Numbered from the stretch's first letter, positions 7,657 through 16,553 are shown. The stretch is DNA of 37,158 nucleotides from JBOFHT01 sp051649785 (GCA_051649785.1 JBOFHT010000098.1:1-37158), one strand, 5' to 3'. The notes: a model not told the origin generated them from the sequence alone. Made by a program: numbers and translations.

Positions 7657-10395
7657 ATGTTTTGTTTGAATAGGAAAATTTTTGTTGCTATGATGTTTTT
7701 TGTTGTAGCTTTGGGTTCGTTGTCTTGTGTTAGTGCTACAACGTTTTATGTTGATGAGAGTTGGAGTAGTGATGATATTCAGAGTTTGCTTGATGATACT
7801 CTTGATATTACTGAGCTGTATTTTAGTAAGCTTGGTTCTGGTATTTATAATAATATAAGTTTGGATATTTATAAGAGTGTTAATATTGTTTGTGATATTG
7901 ATGTTAAGCTTGTAGGATATGATGGTAATAGTCCTTTGGGGTATGCTTTTACTATTTTTGAGGATAATGTTAATATCACAGGCTTTACTTTGACAGATTA
8001 TTTTGTTGCTGTTGTTGCCTCTGGTGTTAACAACATTAATGTAAGTGATAATGATGTATTTAACTGTGATTCTCTTATTGAAGCTAGTGATATTAAAGGA
8101 CTTACAATCACAAATAACACTTTTAAAGGAAATGGAGATGGTGTTGTTATTGATTTAACTAGTATTAATAATACCAATATTTCTAATAATACTATTAATA
8201 ATGGTATGGGTGGTATAAGTTTATCTGAATCTGATAATGCTACTATTGGAGGTAATTCTATTTCTGATATTAATGGTGATGGGATTTCTGTAAATATTGC
8301 TTCAAATGTTAAGATTGAAGATAATAAAATAGATAATAGTCAAAGTAATGGTATTTCTGTTAGTGATGTAGAAAATGGGAATATTACTAAAAATAATGTG
8401 AGTAATTCTAGAGGAAATAGTATTTTAGTTGATTCTTCTAGTGATGTGAATATTGATAAAAATGATATTGATGGAGCAGGGAATGCAGGTATTACTGTAA
8501 GTGAATCTAGTAAAGTTAATGTTAAAAATAATAATGCTAAGGATACTGCTTATGGTGTTAGTGTTGATTCTTCTAGTGATGTGAATATTGAATCTAATAA
8601 CTTAGAGGGTAATACTGAAGAGGGGATTTCTGTTTATGATTCTAATAATACAAAGATTTCAAAAAATAAAATTAAAAATTATAATGAAGGAATTAATGTT
8701 ATCTCATCTAAAAATGTTAATATTACTGAAAATACTATGGAAGATGGTTTTTCAGATGGTATTTACATAGAATCTGTTAATAATTGTCTTATTAGTAGGA
8801 ATAATATTACTGGTAGTGGATATAATGGTATTGATGTATGTTATTCTAATAATACTAATATAACTTATAATATTATTTCTGGAAGTTCACTTACAGGTAT
8901 TTCTTTAAGTGACTGTAATAATATTAATGTTAGATCCAATAATTTAACAAACAATGAAGACCATGCTTTATCTGTTGATTATTCAAATAATATAAATATC
9001 ATATCAAACATTTTAAAAAATAATGAGTTTTCAACTGAAATCACAAATTCTAACAATATTTTAATTGATTCTAACTCTATTGGGACTAGTAATGCTTCTG
9101 GTGTAGCAATAAGTGCATCTAATATGGTCAAAATACTTAATAACAACATAACTAATCATAATTATGGTATTGAGATAAGTAATGGTGATGGTATTTTTAT
9201 AAATTCTAATAATATTTTGAATAATTTTGAAAGTGCGATTTCGATAGAAAATACTGTTTATGGCACCATAAAATCTAATATTATAAAAAATAATCGGTAT
9301 GGAATATTTTTTGATATTGGTGATGGTTTCATTATATCTAATAATAACATTTACAATTCTAAAGAAGATGGTATGGTCATCACTGGAATTAGTAATACAA
9401 TTAGTTTTAATTCAATTTTTACTTCTTATGGGGATGGAATTGGAATTGATGGACCGTTGAATAGAATCTATGGTAATAATATTAGTAATTCTAAGGGTTC
9501 TGGTATTTACATTTATTTTGATATGTCTTCTAATGAAGTTTATAATAATTTATTGAAGAATAACAAGATTGGTTTAAGTATTGTTGGACTTCATAATCAT
9601 GTTTATAATAATAAGCTGATTAATTCTAGTTCTATTGCAATTGAGATTGGAGGAAAATATAATATTATTAAAAAGAATGTGATTTCAGGTAAAAACAATT
9701 TTGGTATAAAAGTAACAGAAAGCTATAATAATATAACTTATAATAAAATTTCTGGTACACAATATGGAATAGCTATCAATTCTAATAACAATCGTGTGAT
9801 TTACAATAATATTGTTGCTCAAAAAGGGGGTATTTTTTTAGTTGGAAGTAAAAATGTGATTTCATCTAATAAAATCAGTGCTAAAACTACTGGTGTTCAA
9901 GCTAAAGGTAGTTCTAATTCCATATCAAAAAATAATATTTCCACTAACAATATGGGAATATTAGTAGATGGTAATCTTAATAATATTAATAGTAATAAAA
10001 TTACATCCCAGAGCAATGGGGTGAAATTGGTTGGGAATATGAATACAGCTGTTTCTAATAAGATTAAATCAAAAACAAATGGTATTAGTAGTTATGGGAA
10101 TCAAAATTACTTCTCTAAAAACACTATTAGTGGAAACAAAAAATATGGTCTTCAATCTTCAGGAAATAAGAATATAATTTATAAGAATATAGCTAATAAG
10201 AATAAAAATCATGGAATTAAGGTTAATGGCGATAATAATGAGGTTAATAGTAATTTTGCTCGTTTATGTGGGATTCATGGGCTGAAAATAGCAGGAGATT
10301 ATAATACCATTGTTAGTAACAAGTTAGGTAAAAAATGGAATAATAGGATTTGTGTTTATGGATATAAAAACAAGGTAACAAAAAATAGTAATTGA
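7657..10395 (+). CDS. Adhesin-like secreted protein made of parallel beta-helix (NosD/PbH1-type) repeats
   Basis: This protein has about 912 residues. I choose ATG 7657 because GAGGTG at 7645-7650 lies 6 nt upstream; the in-frame ATG at 7642 has no such site. It gives a classic signal peptide: a basic NRK start, a hydrophobic core (FVAMMFFVVALGSL) and a small-residue cut region (VSA). From about residue 50 almost to the end it consists of roughly 22-residue turns rich in Asn, Ser, Ile and Gly (patterns like NNTI, GISV, NGI). These are typical of carbohydrate-active or adhesive beta-helices. I see no catalytic domain and no C-terminal membrane anchor. It follows the first adhesin gene by 15 nt and is probably co-transcribed. 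The ligand is unknown. Confidence 0.85.
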   Translation: MFCLNRKIFVAMMFFVVALGSLSCVSATTFYVDESWSSDDIQSLLDDTLDITELYFSKLGSGIYNNISLDIYKSVNIVCDIDVKLVGYDGNSPLGYAFTIFEDNVNITGFTLTDYFVAVVASGVNNINVSDNDVFNCDSLIEASDIKGLTITNNTFKGNGDGVVIDLTSINNTNISNNTINNGMGGISLSESDNATIGGNSISDINGDGISVNIASNVKIEDNKIDNSQSNGISVSDVENGNITKNNVSNSRGNSILVDSSSDVNIDKNDIDGAGNAGITVSESSKVNVKNNNAKDTAYGVSVDSSSDVNIESNNLEGNTEEGISVYDSNNTKISKNKIKNYNEGINVISSKNVNITENTMEDGFSDGIYIESVNNCLISRNNITGSGYNGIDVCYSNNTNITYNIISGSSLTGISLSDCNNINVRSNNLTNNEDHALSVDYSNNINIISNILKNNEFSTEITNSNNILIDSNSIGTSNASGVAISASNMVKILNNNITNHNYGIEISNGDGIFINSNNILNNFESAISIENTVYGTIKSNIIKNNRYGIFFDIGDGFIISNNNIYNSKEDGMVITGISNTISFNSIFTSYGDGIGIDGPLNRIYGNNISNSKGSGIYIYFDMSSNEVYNNLLKNNKIGLSIVGLHNHVYNNKLINSSSIAIEIGGKYNIIKKNVISGKNNFGIKVTESYNNITYNKISGTQYGIAINSNNNRVIYNNIVAQKGGIFLVGSKNVISSNKISAKTTGVQAKGSSNSISKNNISTNNMGILVDGNLNNINSNKITSQSNGVKLVGNMNTAVSNKIKSKTNGISSYGNQNYFSKNTISGNKKYGLQSSGNKNIIYKNIANKNKNHGIKVNGDNNEVNSNFARLCGIHGLKIAGDYNTIVSNKLGKKWNNRICVYGYKNKVTKNSN

Positions 10396-10411
10396 TGTGC
10401 TATGAATTTAA

Positions 10412-10495
10412 CTATTGGTAAAGGCAGTCAGAATATTTTTGAAAGCTAAGTTAATAGATATGTCAACATAATATTTCGGACATTCTTATTAAGTA
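10412..10495 (+). pseudogene. Degenerate duplicated 3' end of nusA (copy C)
   Basis: This 84-nt stretch matches nusA 4072-4156 over its whole length. It has the same extra T as copy B, several substitutions (GGCAGT for GGTGGC) and a short deletion near 10457. A 15-codon reading frame from ATG 10402 ends inside it, so it is not functional. It begins about 16 nt after the second adhesin stop codon. It is longer and more diverged than copy B. Confidence 0.85.
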
Positions 10496-10519
10496 GGTTT
10501 TCTATTTTTTGATTAAAAT

Positions 10520-10544
10520 TTAGAAAATCTTTTGGATTTTCTAA
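10520..10544. repeat. Perfect hairpin, 10-bp stem with 5-nt loop
   Basis: TTAGAAAATC (10520-10529) and GATTTTCTAA (10535-10544) are exact reverse complements around TTTTG. It lies inside material that interrupts nusA-tail copy C and a short further copy of its last bases (TCATTAAGTAGG, about 10598-10609). It could terminate transcription from the adhesin genes or be a remnant of a small mobile repeat. Confidence 0.7.
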
Positions 10545-10602
10545 GCATAAACATCTTTGATTTTTTAGGGCTTTTTCTAAAAAGTTTGTTAAATGTATCA
10601 TT

Positions 10603-10632
10603 AAGTAGGTTCTATCTACTTTTTTATTTTTA
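10603..10632 (+). terminator. Terminator-like hairpin with T-run downstream of adhesin genes
   Basis: AAGTAG (10603-10608) pairs with CTACTT (10616-10621) around a 7-nt loop and runs into a T-rich stretch. It parallels the hairpin at 4311-4340 with a compensating base-pair change. It would plausibly end transcripts from the two adhesin genes. Confidence 0.5.
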
Positions 10633-10701
10633 TTTTCGAATTCTATTTTTAATCTTTTTTTATTAATTTTTTTAATAATTATTGCAGTTTTGGCTAATTA
10701 T

Positions 10702-10716
10702 CAAAACCTTTATATC
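10702..10716 (+). promoter_or_regulatory. Candidate archaeal promoter (BRE + TATA)
   Basis: The sequence CAAAACCTTTATATC fits an archaeal BRE (CAAAACC) followed by a TATA box (TTTATATC). Transcription would start near 10738-10742, about 560 nt before rpsL. It could drive the ribosomal part of the cluster with a long leader, or a separate short RNA. This is pattern matching only; A/T-rich DNA gives many weak matches, but this is one of the better ones here. Confidence 0.35.
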
Positions 10717-11302
10717 CTATGTTAAATATAAACTTTTATAATAGTCATAATTGATTAGTTCATAGAAATTTCATAGCTAAATATTAACATATTCTTATAT
10801 TATTATCTAAGTATAGGGGTATGTTTTTTGCTTGAAATTGTACAGATATTAGAGGTTTTATCTTGCAACTTTACTAATTGTCTGTATTCATTGATAACTA
10901 TAAATTGTTTAACTATTAGGTTGTGTACTGTAAATTTACCTTGTAAATATAAAATTTAGTTATTAAAATACTTTAATAATGTTTTATATATACTACTAAT
11001 AATATCTATTTTAGTATTCTCATACCTAATATTGTTAATATAGTTTCTATGCATTGGAAGTTGATGAATGATTATAAAGACATAGTGTGCCTAATTAAAT
11101 TACTATATCATCATAAATAGATGATTTTTATTTGGTTTCAGATTTATAAGTTTATTATATTGTATATAATATTATAAATAACAATAATATCATAATATCA
11201 TATAATAACAAATAATAATGTATAGATAATAAATATAATAACAAATAATAATTTATTTAAAATAAGAACAGTATTATTAAAAACATTTATGGAGGAAATA
11301 AT

Positions 11303-11728
11303 TTGCCAGGACTTTTTGCAGCTAAAAAGCTTAAAAAAAATAGACAAAATTTCAAATGGAAAGATACAGATTATAAAAGAAAGGCATTAGGTTTAGATGT
11401 TAAAGCAGACCCCTTAGAAGGATCTCCACAAGCTCGTGGAATCGTTATTGAGAAAGTGGGTATTGAAGCAAAACAGCCTAACTCTGCTATAAGAAAGTGT
11501 GTAAGGGTTCAATTGATTAAGAATGGTAAACAACTTACAGCTTTTGCTCCTGGTGATGGAGCTATTGGGTTCATTGATGAGCACGATGAAGTTATGATTG
11601 AAGGAATCGGTGGACCTTCTGGAAGGTCTATGGGTGATATTCCTGGTGTCAGGTGGAAAGTTAGTAAAGTTAACAATGTTTCACTTGAACAAATGGTAAA
11701 AGGTAAAATAGAAAAACCAGTAAGGTAA
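11303..11728 (+). CDS. rpsL: 30S ribosomal protein S12
   Basis: This is a 141-residue S12 (uS12) of archaeal/eukaryal type, part of the decoding centre. The conserved loops KQPNSAIRKCVRVQL and GGPSGRSMGDIPGVRWKV are present. The start is TTG at 11303, set by a good GGAGG at 11291-11295 (7-nt spacer) and by the family N-terminus PGLFAAKKL. It is the first gene of the ribosomal half of the cluster after the adhesin insert, with rpsG 13 nt downstream. Confidence 0.96.
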   Translation: MPGLFAAKKLKKNRQNFKWKDTDYKRKALGLDVKADPLEGSPQARGIVIEKVGIEAKQPNSAIRKCVRVQLIKNGKQLTAFAPGDGAIGFIDEHDEVMIEGIGGPSGRSMGDIPGVRWKVSKVNNVSLEQMVKGKIEKPVR

Positions 11729-11741
11729 GTGGGGTAATTTA

Positions 11742-12302
11742 ATGAGTAAAGTTTTTGATAAATGGGACTTAGAAGAAGTTAAAGTCGAAGATTTAGGTTT
11801 AGTGAATTATATTTGCTTAGATGAATCTTTAGTGCCTCATACTTCAGGTAGACACGTTAGAAGACAATTTGCTAAATCAAAAGTATCTATTGTAGAACGT
11901 CTTATGAACAAAGTTATGAGAACTCATATTAATTCTGGTAAGAAGAACAAGTCTTATAATGCTGTAAGAGGAGCTTTTGATATTATTAACCAAAAAACAA
12001 AAGAAAATCCATTACAGATTTTAGTTAAAGCAGTTGAAAATACTGCTCCTAGAGAAGAAACAACCAGGATTAAATATGGTGGTATTGGATATCAAGTAGC
12101 TGTAGATATTGCTCCACAAAGAAGAGTAGATCTTTCACTTGGATTTTTAACTAAAGGAACCTTACAATCTGCATTTAAAAACAAAAAATCTTTAGAAGAA
12201 TGTTTAGCTAGCGAACTTATGTTAGCTGCAGATTATGATACCCGTAGCTTTGCTATTGGTAAGAAAGAGGAGAAAGAAAGAGTAGCTAGAGCAGCACATT
12301 AA
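11742..12302 (+). CDS. rpsG: 30S ribosomal protein S7
   Basis: This 186-residue S7 (uS7) is a primary 16S rRNA-binding protein of the 30S head. Family signatures include SIVERLMNKVMR, NPLQILVKAVENTAPREE and the arginine-rich RRVDLSLGFL segment. It starts at ATG 11742 after GGGGTAA, only 13 nt behind rpsL. The C-terminal end lies inside a strong hairpin (12292-12310). Confidence 0.96.
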   Translation: MSKVFDKWDLEEVKVEDLGLVNYICLDESLVPHTSGRHVRRQFAKSKVSIVERLMNKVMRTHINSGKKNKSYNAVRGAFDIINQKTKENPLQILVKAVENTAPREETTRIKYGGIGYQVAVDIAPQRRVDLSLGFLTKGTLQSAFKNKKSLEECLASELMLAADYDTRSFAIGKKEEKERVARAAH

Positions 12303-12310
12303 TTGTGCTG
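12292..12310 (+). terminator. Hairpin across the rpsG stop codon
   Basis: CAGCACA (12292-12298) and TGTGCTG (12304-12310) are exact reverse complements around TTAAT, which includes part of the TAA stop. The pairing can extend by a G-U and an A-U pair. A short T-run (TTT) follows. It is more G/C-rich than its surroundings. It could be an attenuator, terminator or processing site that separates rpsG from fusA expression. Confidence 0.5.
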
Positions 12311-12320
12311 TTTATAAATA
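12311..12320 (+). promoter_or_regulatory. Candidate TATA box upstream of the EF-2 gene
   Basis: TTTATAAATA immediately follows the hairpin at the end of rpsG and lies about 60 nt before the EF-2 start. It would place a transcription start near 12340, giving a short leader. It may provide independent expression of EF-2. Support is positional and by consensus only. Confidence 0.3.
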
Positions 12321-12377
12321 AAGCTACTTTTACTAAATTTTATTACACTAACTTTTATTATAATTATAGGTGATAGA

Positions 12378-14570
12378 GTGAGTAGACGAGACAAAATGAT
12401 TGAAAAGATTAAAGAGCTTATGTATGATTCTCCACATATCCGAAATATTGGTATTGTTGCCCACATTGATCATGGTAAGACTACTTTATCTGATAATCTC
12501 TTAGCGGGTGCAGGAATGATTTCTGAAGATCTTGCAGGGGATCAAAGGTTCCTTGATTTTGATGAACAAGAACAAGCTAGAGGTATTACTATTGATGCTG
12601 CTAATGTATCAATGGTTCACAAATTCAAAGATCATGATTATCTTATTAATCTTATTGATACTCCAGGGCATGTTGATTTTGGGGGAGATGTAACTCGTGC
12701 TATGAGAGCTGTAGATGGTGCAGTTGTTGTAGTATGTGCTGTTGAAGGTATTATGCCTCAAACTGAAACTGTGTTAAGACAAGCATTAAAAGAGAATGTT
12801 AGACCAGTTTTATTTATTAATAAAGTAGATAGATTAATTAACGAGCTTAAATTAGAGCCTGAAGAATTACAAAATAGATTCCTTAAAGTCATTGCTGAAG
12901 CTAATAAATTAATTAGAAATATGGCTCCAGAAGATAAAAAGAAGGAATGGCAAGCTGATGTAGCTGATGGTAGTGTTTCATTTGGTTCTGCTTATCATAA
13001 TTGGGCTATTAATGTTCCTGAAATGCAAAGAGTAGGAATTAACTTCAAGGACATTATTGACCATTGTAATGATGAAAAACAAAAAGAATTATCTCAAAAA
13101 GTACCTTTATCTGATGTATTATTAGGTATGGTAGTTGAGCATTTACCAAGTCCTGATGTTTCACAATCTTATAGGGTTCCTAGTATTTGGGCTGGAGATA
13201 TTGAAAGTGAAGAGGGCCAAGGTATGATTAATACTGATCCTGATGGACCCCTTGCTGTTATGGTTACTAATGTAACTGTTGATAAACATGCAGGTGAAGT
13301 TTCTACAGGAAGAGTTTATGGTGGAACTATTGAAAAAGGAACTGAAGTTTTCTTAATTGGGTCTCATGCTAAAACTAGAGCTCAACAAGTAGGTGTATAC
13401 TTCGGTCCAGAAAGAGTTAGTACTGATAAAGTACCTGCAGGTAATATTGCTTATATTAGTGGTGCTAAAGGTTCGATTGCTGGAGAAACTATTTGTGATA
13501 TTAATAAAAAAATCAAAGAGTTTGAAGGTTTAGAGCATATTTCAGAACCAGTAGTTACTGTAGCTGTTGAAGCTAAAAATACTAAGGACTTACCTAAACT
13601 TATTGAAGTTTTAAGACAAGTGGGTAAAGAAGACCCTACTGTTAAAATTGAAATTAATGAAGAAACCGGTGAGCATTTAGTAGCTGGTATGGGTGAACTT
13701 CATTTAGAAGTTATTACTTATAGAATTGATGGAAAAGGTGTAGAAATAACTACTTCAGAACCTATTGTTGTTTATAGGGAAACTGTGGCAGGTAAAGCTG
13801 GACCTGTTGAAGGTAAATCTCCTAACAAACATAACAGATTCTATATTAAAATTGAACCATTAAATGATGAATTGTTTAATGCTATTCATGATGGTGAAAT
13901 TAAAGAAGGCCGTGTTAAAGGTAAAGAAATGAATAAAACCTTTGAAAAATATGGTTTAACTAAAGATGAAGCTAGAAAAGTATGGAATGTTTATGGTAGA
14001 AGTGTTTTCTTAAATATGACTCGTGGTATCCAATACTTAGATGAAGTAAAAGAACTTTTATTTGAAGGGTTTGAATCAGCTTTAGATGATGGTCCTGTAG
14101 CTAGAGAGAAAGTTATGGGCTTGAAAATAACTCTTGTTGATGCTAAGCTTCACGAAGATGCTGTACACAGAGGACCTGCTCAAGTTTTACCTTCTATCAG
14201 AAAAGCTATTTATGGAGCTATAATGATGGCAGACCCAACACTTCTTGAACCTCTTCAAAAAGTATTTATTAGTACTCCTCAAGATTACATGGGCAGTTCT
14301 ACTCGTGAAATCCAAAACAGAAGAGGACAAATTGTAGATATGACTCAAGAGGGAGATATGGCTTCTATTGAATCTAAAGTTCCTGTAGCTGAAATGTTTG
14401 GGTTTGCAGGGGATATTCGTTCTGCAACTGAGGGTAGATGTTTATGGTCTACTGAAAATTCTGGGTTCGAAAGATTACCAAGAGAATTACAAAAACAAAT
14501 TATTAAAGAAATTAGACAAAGAAAAGGTTTAAGTCCTGAGCCTTATGGACCTGACCACTATTTAGGTTAA
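12378..14570 (+). CDS. fusA: Elongation factor 2 (aEF-2)
   Basis: This 730-residue translocation GTPase has the usual archaeal length. GTP-binding motifs are AHIDHGKT (about residues 28-35), DTPGH and NKVD. The domain IV tip contains DAVHRGPAQ; His597 in it is the expected diphthamide site, made by Dph enzymes outside the window. The start is GTG 12378 after GGTGAT. It sits in its conserved place after rpsG and before EF-1A. Confidence 0.97.
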   Translation: MSRRDKMIEKIKELMYDSPHIRNIGIVAHIDHGKTTLSDNLLAGAGMISEDLAGDQRFLDFDEQEQARGITIDAANVSMVHKFKDHDYLINLIDTPGHVDFGGDVTRAMRAVDGAVVVVCAVEGIMPQTETVLRQALKENVRPVLFINKVDRLINELKLEPEELQNRFLKVIAEANKLIRNMAPEDKKKEWQADVADGSVSFGSAYHNWAINVPEMQRVGINFKDIIDHCNDEKQKELSQKVPLSDVLLGMVVEHLPSPDVSQSYRVPSIWAGDIESEEGQGMINTDPDGPLAVMVTNVTVDKHAGEVSTGRVYGGTIEKGTEVFLIGSHAKTRAQQVGVYFGPERVSTDKVPAGNIAYISGAKGSIAGETICDINKKIKEFEGLEHISEPVVTVAVEAKNTKDLPKLIEVLRQVGKEDPTVKIEINEETGEHLVAGMGELHLEVITYRIDGKGVEITTSEPIVVYRETVAGKAGPVEGKSPNKHNRFYIKIEPLNDELFNAIHDGEIKEGRVKGKEMNKTFEKYGLTKDEARKVWNVYGRSVFLNMTRGIQYLDEVKELLFEGFESALDDGPVAREKVMGLKITLVDAKLHEDAVHRGPAQVLPSIRKAIYGAIMMADPTLLEPLQKVFISTPQDYMGSSTREIQNRRGQIVDMTQEGDMASIESKVPVAEMFGFAGDIRSATEGRCLWSTENSGFERLPRELQKQIIKEIRQRKGLSPEPYGPDHYLG

Positions 14571-14924
14571 TTTTAAATTTTAATTTAATAATTAATCTAT
14601 TTTTTCTTTATTTTCTAATTTGAATTGTAGTATAAGTTATCATATTATTATAATAAATTATTTATAAAGAAATTTATAATAGCATAATTTATATATAATA
14701 AGAACTTAATAATTATATATTCTGTAAATTATAGAATATTTGATATATTAAAAAATTATAATATTCAACTATTGATATTCGTAAATTAAAATAATTGAAT
14801 GTTTATTATATATTGGAATTAGGAATATTAAATAAATATTAAAATTAATAAGTTTAAATTACTGAATTTAAATTATTAGATTTAAACAAATTTAAACTAT
14901 TTAAGTTAAAAATGAGGTTGTATT
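14571..14924. other. Intergenic region upstream of EF-1A with repeats and candidate promoter
   Basis: This 354-nt stretch has no gene. It begins with T-rich runs (about 14599-14620) that may end EF-2 transcripts. TTTATATATA at 14688-14697 is a candidate TATA box. A 7-bp hairpin follows (14717-14723 with 14733-14739). A cluster of TTTAAA-containing repeats lies at 14851-14906, where AGTTTAAATT (14851-14860) is the reverse complement of AATTTAAACT (14889-14898). Together these would make a structured leader of about 200 nt for EF-1A. Confidence 0.5.
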
Positions 14925-16166
14925 ATGGCAAAAACTAAAGCACATATAAATTTAGCGTTTATTGGACATGTAGATCATGGTAAATCTACACTTGTGGGAC
15001 ACGTTTTACTAAAAGCTGGAGCTATTGCAGAACAGCAATTAGATGAAGGTGAAAACAAATTTAGATTTATTATGGATAAACTTGGTGAAGAAAGAGAAAG
15101 AGGGGTAACCATCGATCTTGCTCACCAAAAGTTTGAAACTAACAAATACGAATTTACTATTGTGGACTGCCCAGGACACAGAGATTTCGTTAAAAACATG
15201 ATTACTGGTGCTTCCCAAGCAGATGCAGCTGTATTAGTAGTAGCTGCAGATGATGGTGTAATGCCACAAACTAAAGAGCATATCTTTTTATCTAGAACTC
15301 TTGGTATCAACCAAATCATCATTGCAGTTAATAAAATGGATGTTGTTAACTATGCTGAAGATAAATATAATGAATTAAAAGAAGAAGTTGGTAATTTAAT
15401 TAAGAGTGTAGGTTATGTCCCTGCTGATGTTCCATTTATTCCTGTTTCTGCTTTCGAAGGTGACAACATCAAAGAAAACAGCCCTAATATGGCATGGTAT
15501 AAAGGAAAAGCACTTATTCCTCAATTAGAAGATTTAAAAGCTCCTGAAAAACCTACTAAATTGCCTTTAAGAGTTCCTGTTCAGGATGTTTATTCTATTA
15601 CTGGTGTAGGTACTGTTCCTGTTGGAAGAGTAGAAACGGGTCTTATGAAAAAAGGAGAAACTGTTATCTTTGAACCTGCTGGAGCTTCCGGTGAAGTTAA
15701 ATCTATTGAAATGCACCACGAAATGTTTGATGAAGCAGAACCTGGTGATAATGTAGGTTTCAATGTAAGAGGTGTAGGTAAAAATGATATTAGGAGAGGA
15801 GATGTTGCAGGACATACTGATAATGCTCCTACTGTAGCTAAAGAATTCGATGCACAGATTGTTGTTTTACAGCACCCTGGTGTTATAACCATTGGTTACA
15901 CTCCTGTATTCCATTGTCACACTTCTCAGACTGCATGTACTTTCTTAGAATTAACTAAAAAGTTAAACCCTTCTACTGGTCAAGTTGAAGAAGAAAACCC
16001 TGATTTCCTTAAAACTGGTAATGCTGCTATTGTTAAACTCAAACCGACTAAACCTATGGTTATTGAGAACATTAAAGACATTCCTCATATGGGCAGATTT
16101 GCTATTAGGGATATGGGTCAAACTGTAGCAGCGGGTATGTGTATTGGAATTACTCCAGCTAAATAG
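14925..16166 (+). CDS. tuf: Elongation factor 1-alpha (aEF-1A)
   Basis: This 413-residue GTPase delivers aminoacyl-tRNA to the ribosome. GTP-binding motifs GHVDHGKST (residues 14-22), DCPGH and NKMD are intact. The beta-barrel domains carry GVGTVPVGRVETG and the C-terminal domain has HTSQTACTF. ATG 14925 follows GAGGT at 14914-14918. A terminator-like hairpin lies just downstream, before rps10. Confidence 0.97.
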   Translation: MAKTKAHINLAFIGHVDHGKSTLVGHVLLKAGAIAEQQLDEGENKFRFIMDKLGEERERGVTIDLAHQKFETNKYEFTIVDCPGHRDFVKNMITGASQADAAVLVVAADDGVMPQTKEHIFLSRTLGINQIIIAVNKMDVVNYAEDKYNELKEEVGNLIKSVGYVPADVPFIPVSAFEGDNIKENSPNMAWYKGKALIPQLEDLKAPEKPTKLPLRVPVQDVYSITGVGTVPVGRVETGLMKKGETVIFEPAGASGEVKSIEMHHEMFDEAEPGDNVGFNVRGVGKNDIRRGDVAGHTDNAPTVAKEFDAQIVVLQHPGVITIGYTPVFHCHTSQTACTFLELTKKLNPSTGQVEEENPDFLKTGNAAIVKLKPTKPMVIENIKDIPHMGRFAIRDMGQTVAAGMCIGITPAK

Positions 16167-16201
16167 CTAAATTAACTTTTAGTTATTATTAGCTACTTTA
16201 T

Positions 16202-16232
16202 AGGTTTTTTTAAACCTCATTTTTTTCTTTTT
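16202..16232 (+). terminator. Terminator-like hairpin and T-tract between EF-1A and rps10
   Basis: AGGTTT (16202-16207) and AAACCT (16212-16217) form a 6-bp stem around TTTT, followed by a T-rich run up to about 16232. It sits directly upstream of the rps10 Shine-Dalgarno site GGAGG (16234-16238). It may only partly terminate transcription, lowering S10 relative to the abundant EF-1A. Confidence 0.55.
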
Positions 16233-16244
16233 TGGAGGATAAAT

Positions 16245-16553
16245 ATGCAAAATGCAAGAATTAAGCTTACTGGTACTGATCCTGAAAAGCTTGCTTATGT
16301 CTGTGATCAACTTAAAAAAATTGCTGAGAGAACTGGTGTAGATCTTTCAGGTCCTATTCCTTTACCTACTAAGAAATTAGTTGTTCCTTCACGTAAATCT
16401 CCTGATGGAGAAGGTAAAGCTACCTGGGAACACTGGGAACTTAGAATTCACAAGCGTTTAGTGGGAATTGAAGCTGACGAACGTGCAATGAGACAAGTTA
16501 TGAAGGTAAATGTTCCTGATAATGTAAGTATTGAAATTGAACTAAAAAGCTAA
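16245..16553 (+). CDS. rpsJ: 30S ribosomal protein S10
   Basis: This 102-residue uS10 is a small-subunit head protein. Family sequence is clear: ARIKLTGTDPEKL at the start, GPIPLPTKK in the loop, then EHWELRIHKRLVGI. ATG 16245 follows GGAGGAT. It is the usual last gene of this archaeal cluster, after EF-1A. Confidence 0.96.
   Translation: MQNARIKLTGTDPEKLAYVCDQLKKIAERTGVDLSGPIPLPTKKLVVPSRKSPDGEGKATWEHWELRIHKRLVGIEADERAMRQVMKVNVPDNVSIEIELKS

Larger units (their letters stand above)
10396..11302. other. Long intergenic region between the adhesin genes and rpsL
   Basis: This 907-nt region has no convincing gene. It contains nusA tail copy C (10412-10495), a perfect hairpin (10520-10544), a degenerate relative of the 4221 hairpin (10571-10584), a terminator-like hairpin (10603-10632), and a promoter-like BRE/TATA pair at 10702-10716. 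About 560 nt of A/T-rich sequence follow up to the GGAGG of rpsL. Since nusA and rpsL are separated here, the downstream ribosomal genes probably need a promoter in this region. Confidence 0.7.

Noticed and set aside
4158..11302. Insertion sequence or provirus as the cause of the nusA-rpsL gap
   Set aside because: No transposase, integrase or viral gene is found; only two adhesin-like genes and short repeats.
15567..15892. Two - strand ORFs within EF-1A
   Set aside because: They overlap a certain gene fully and have no family features.
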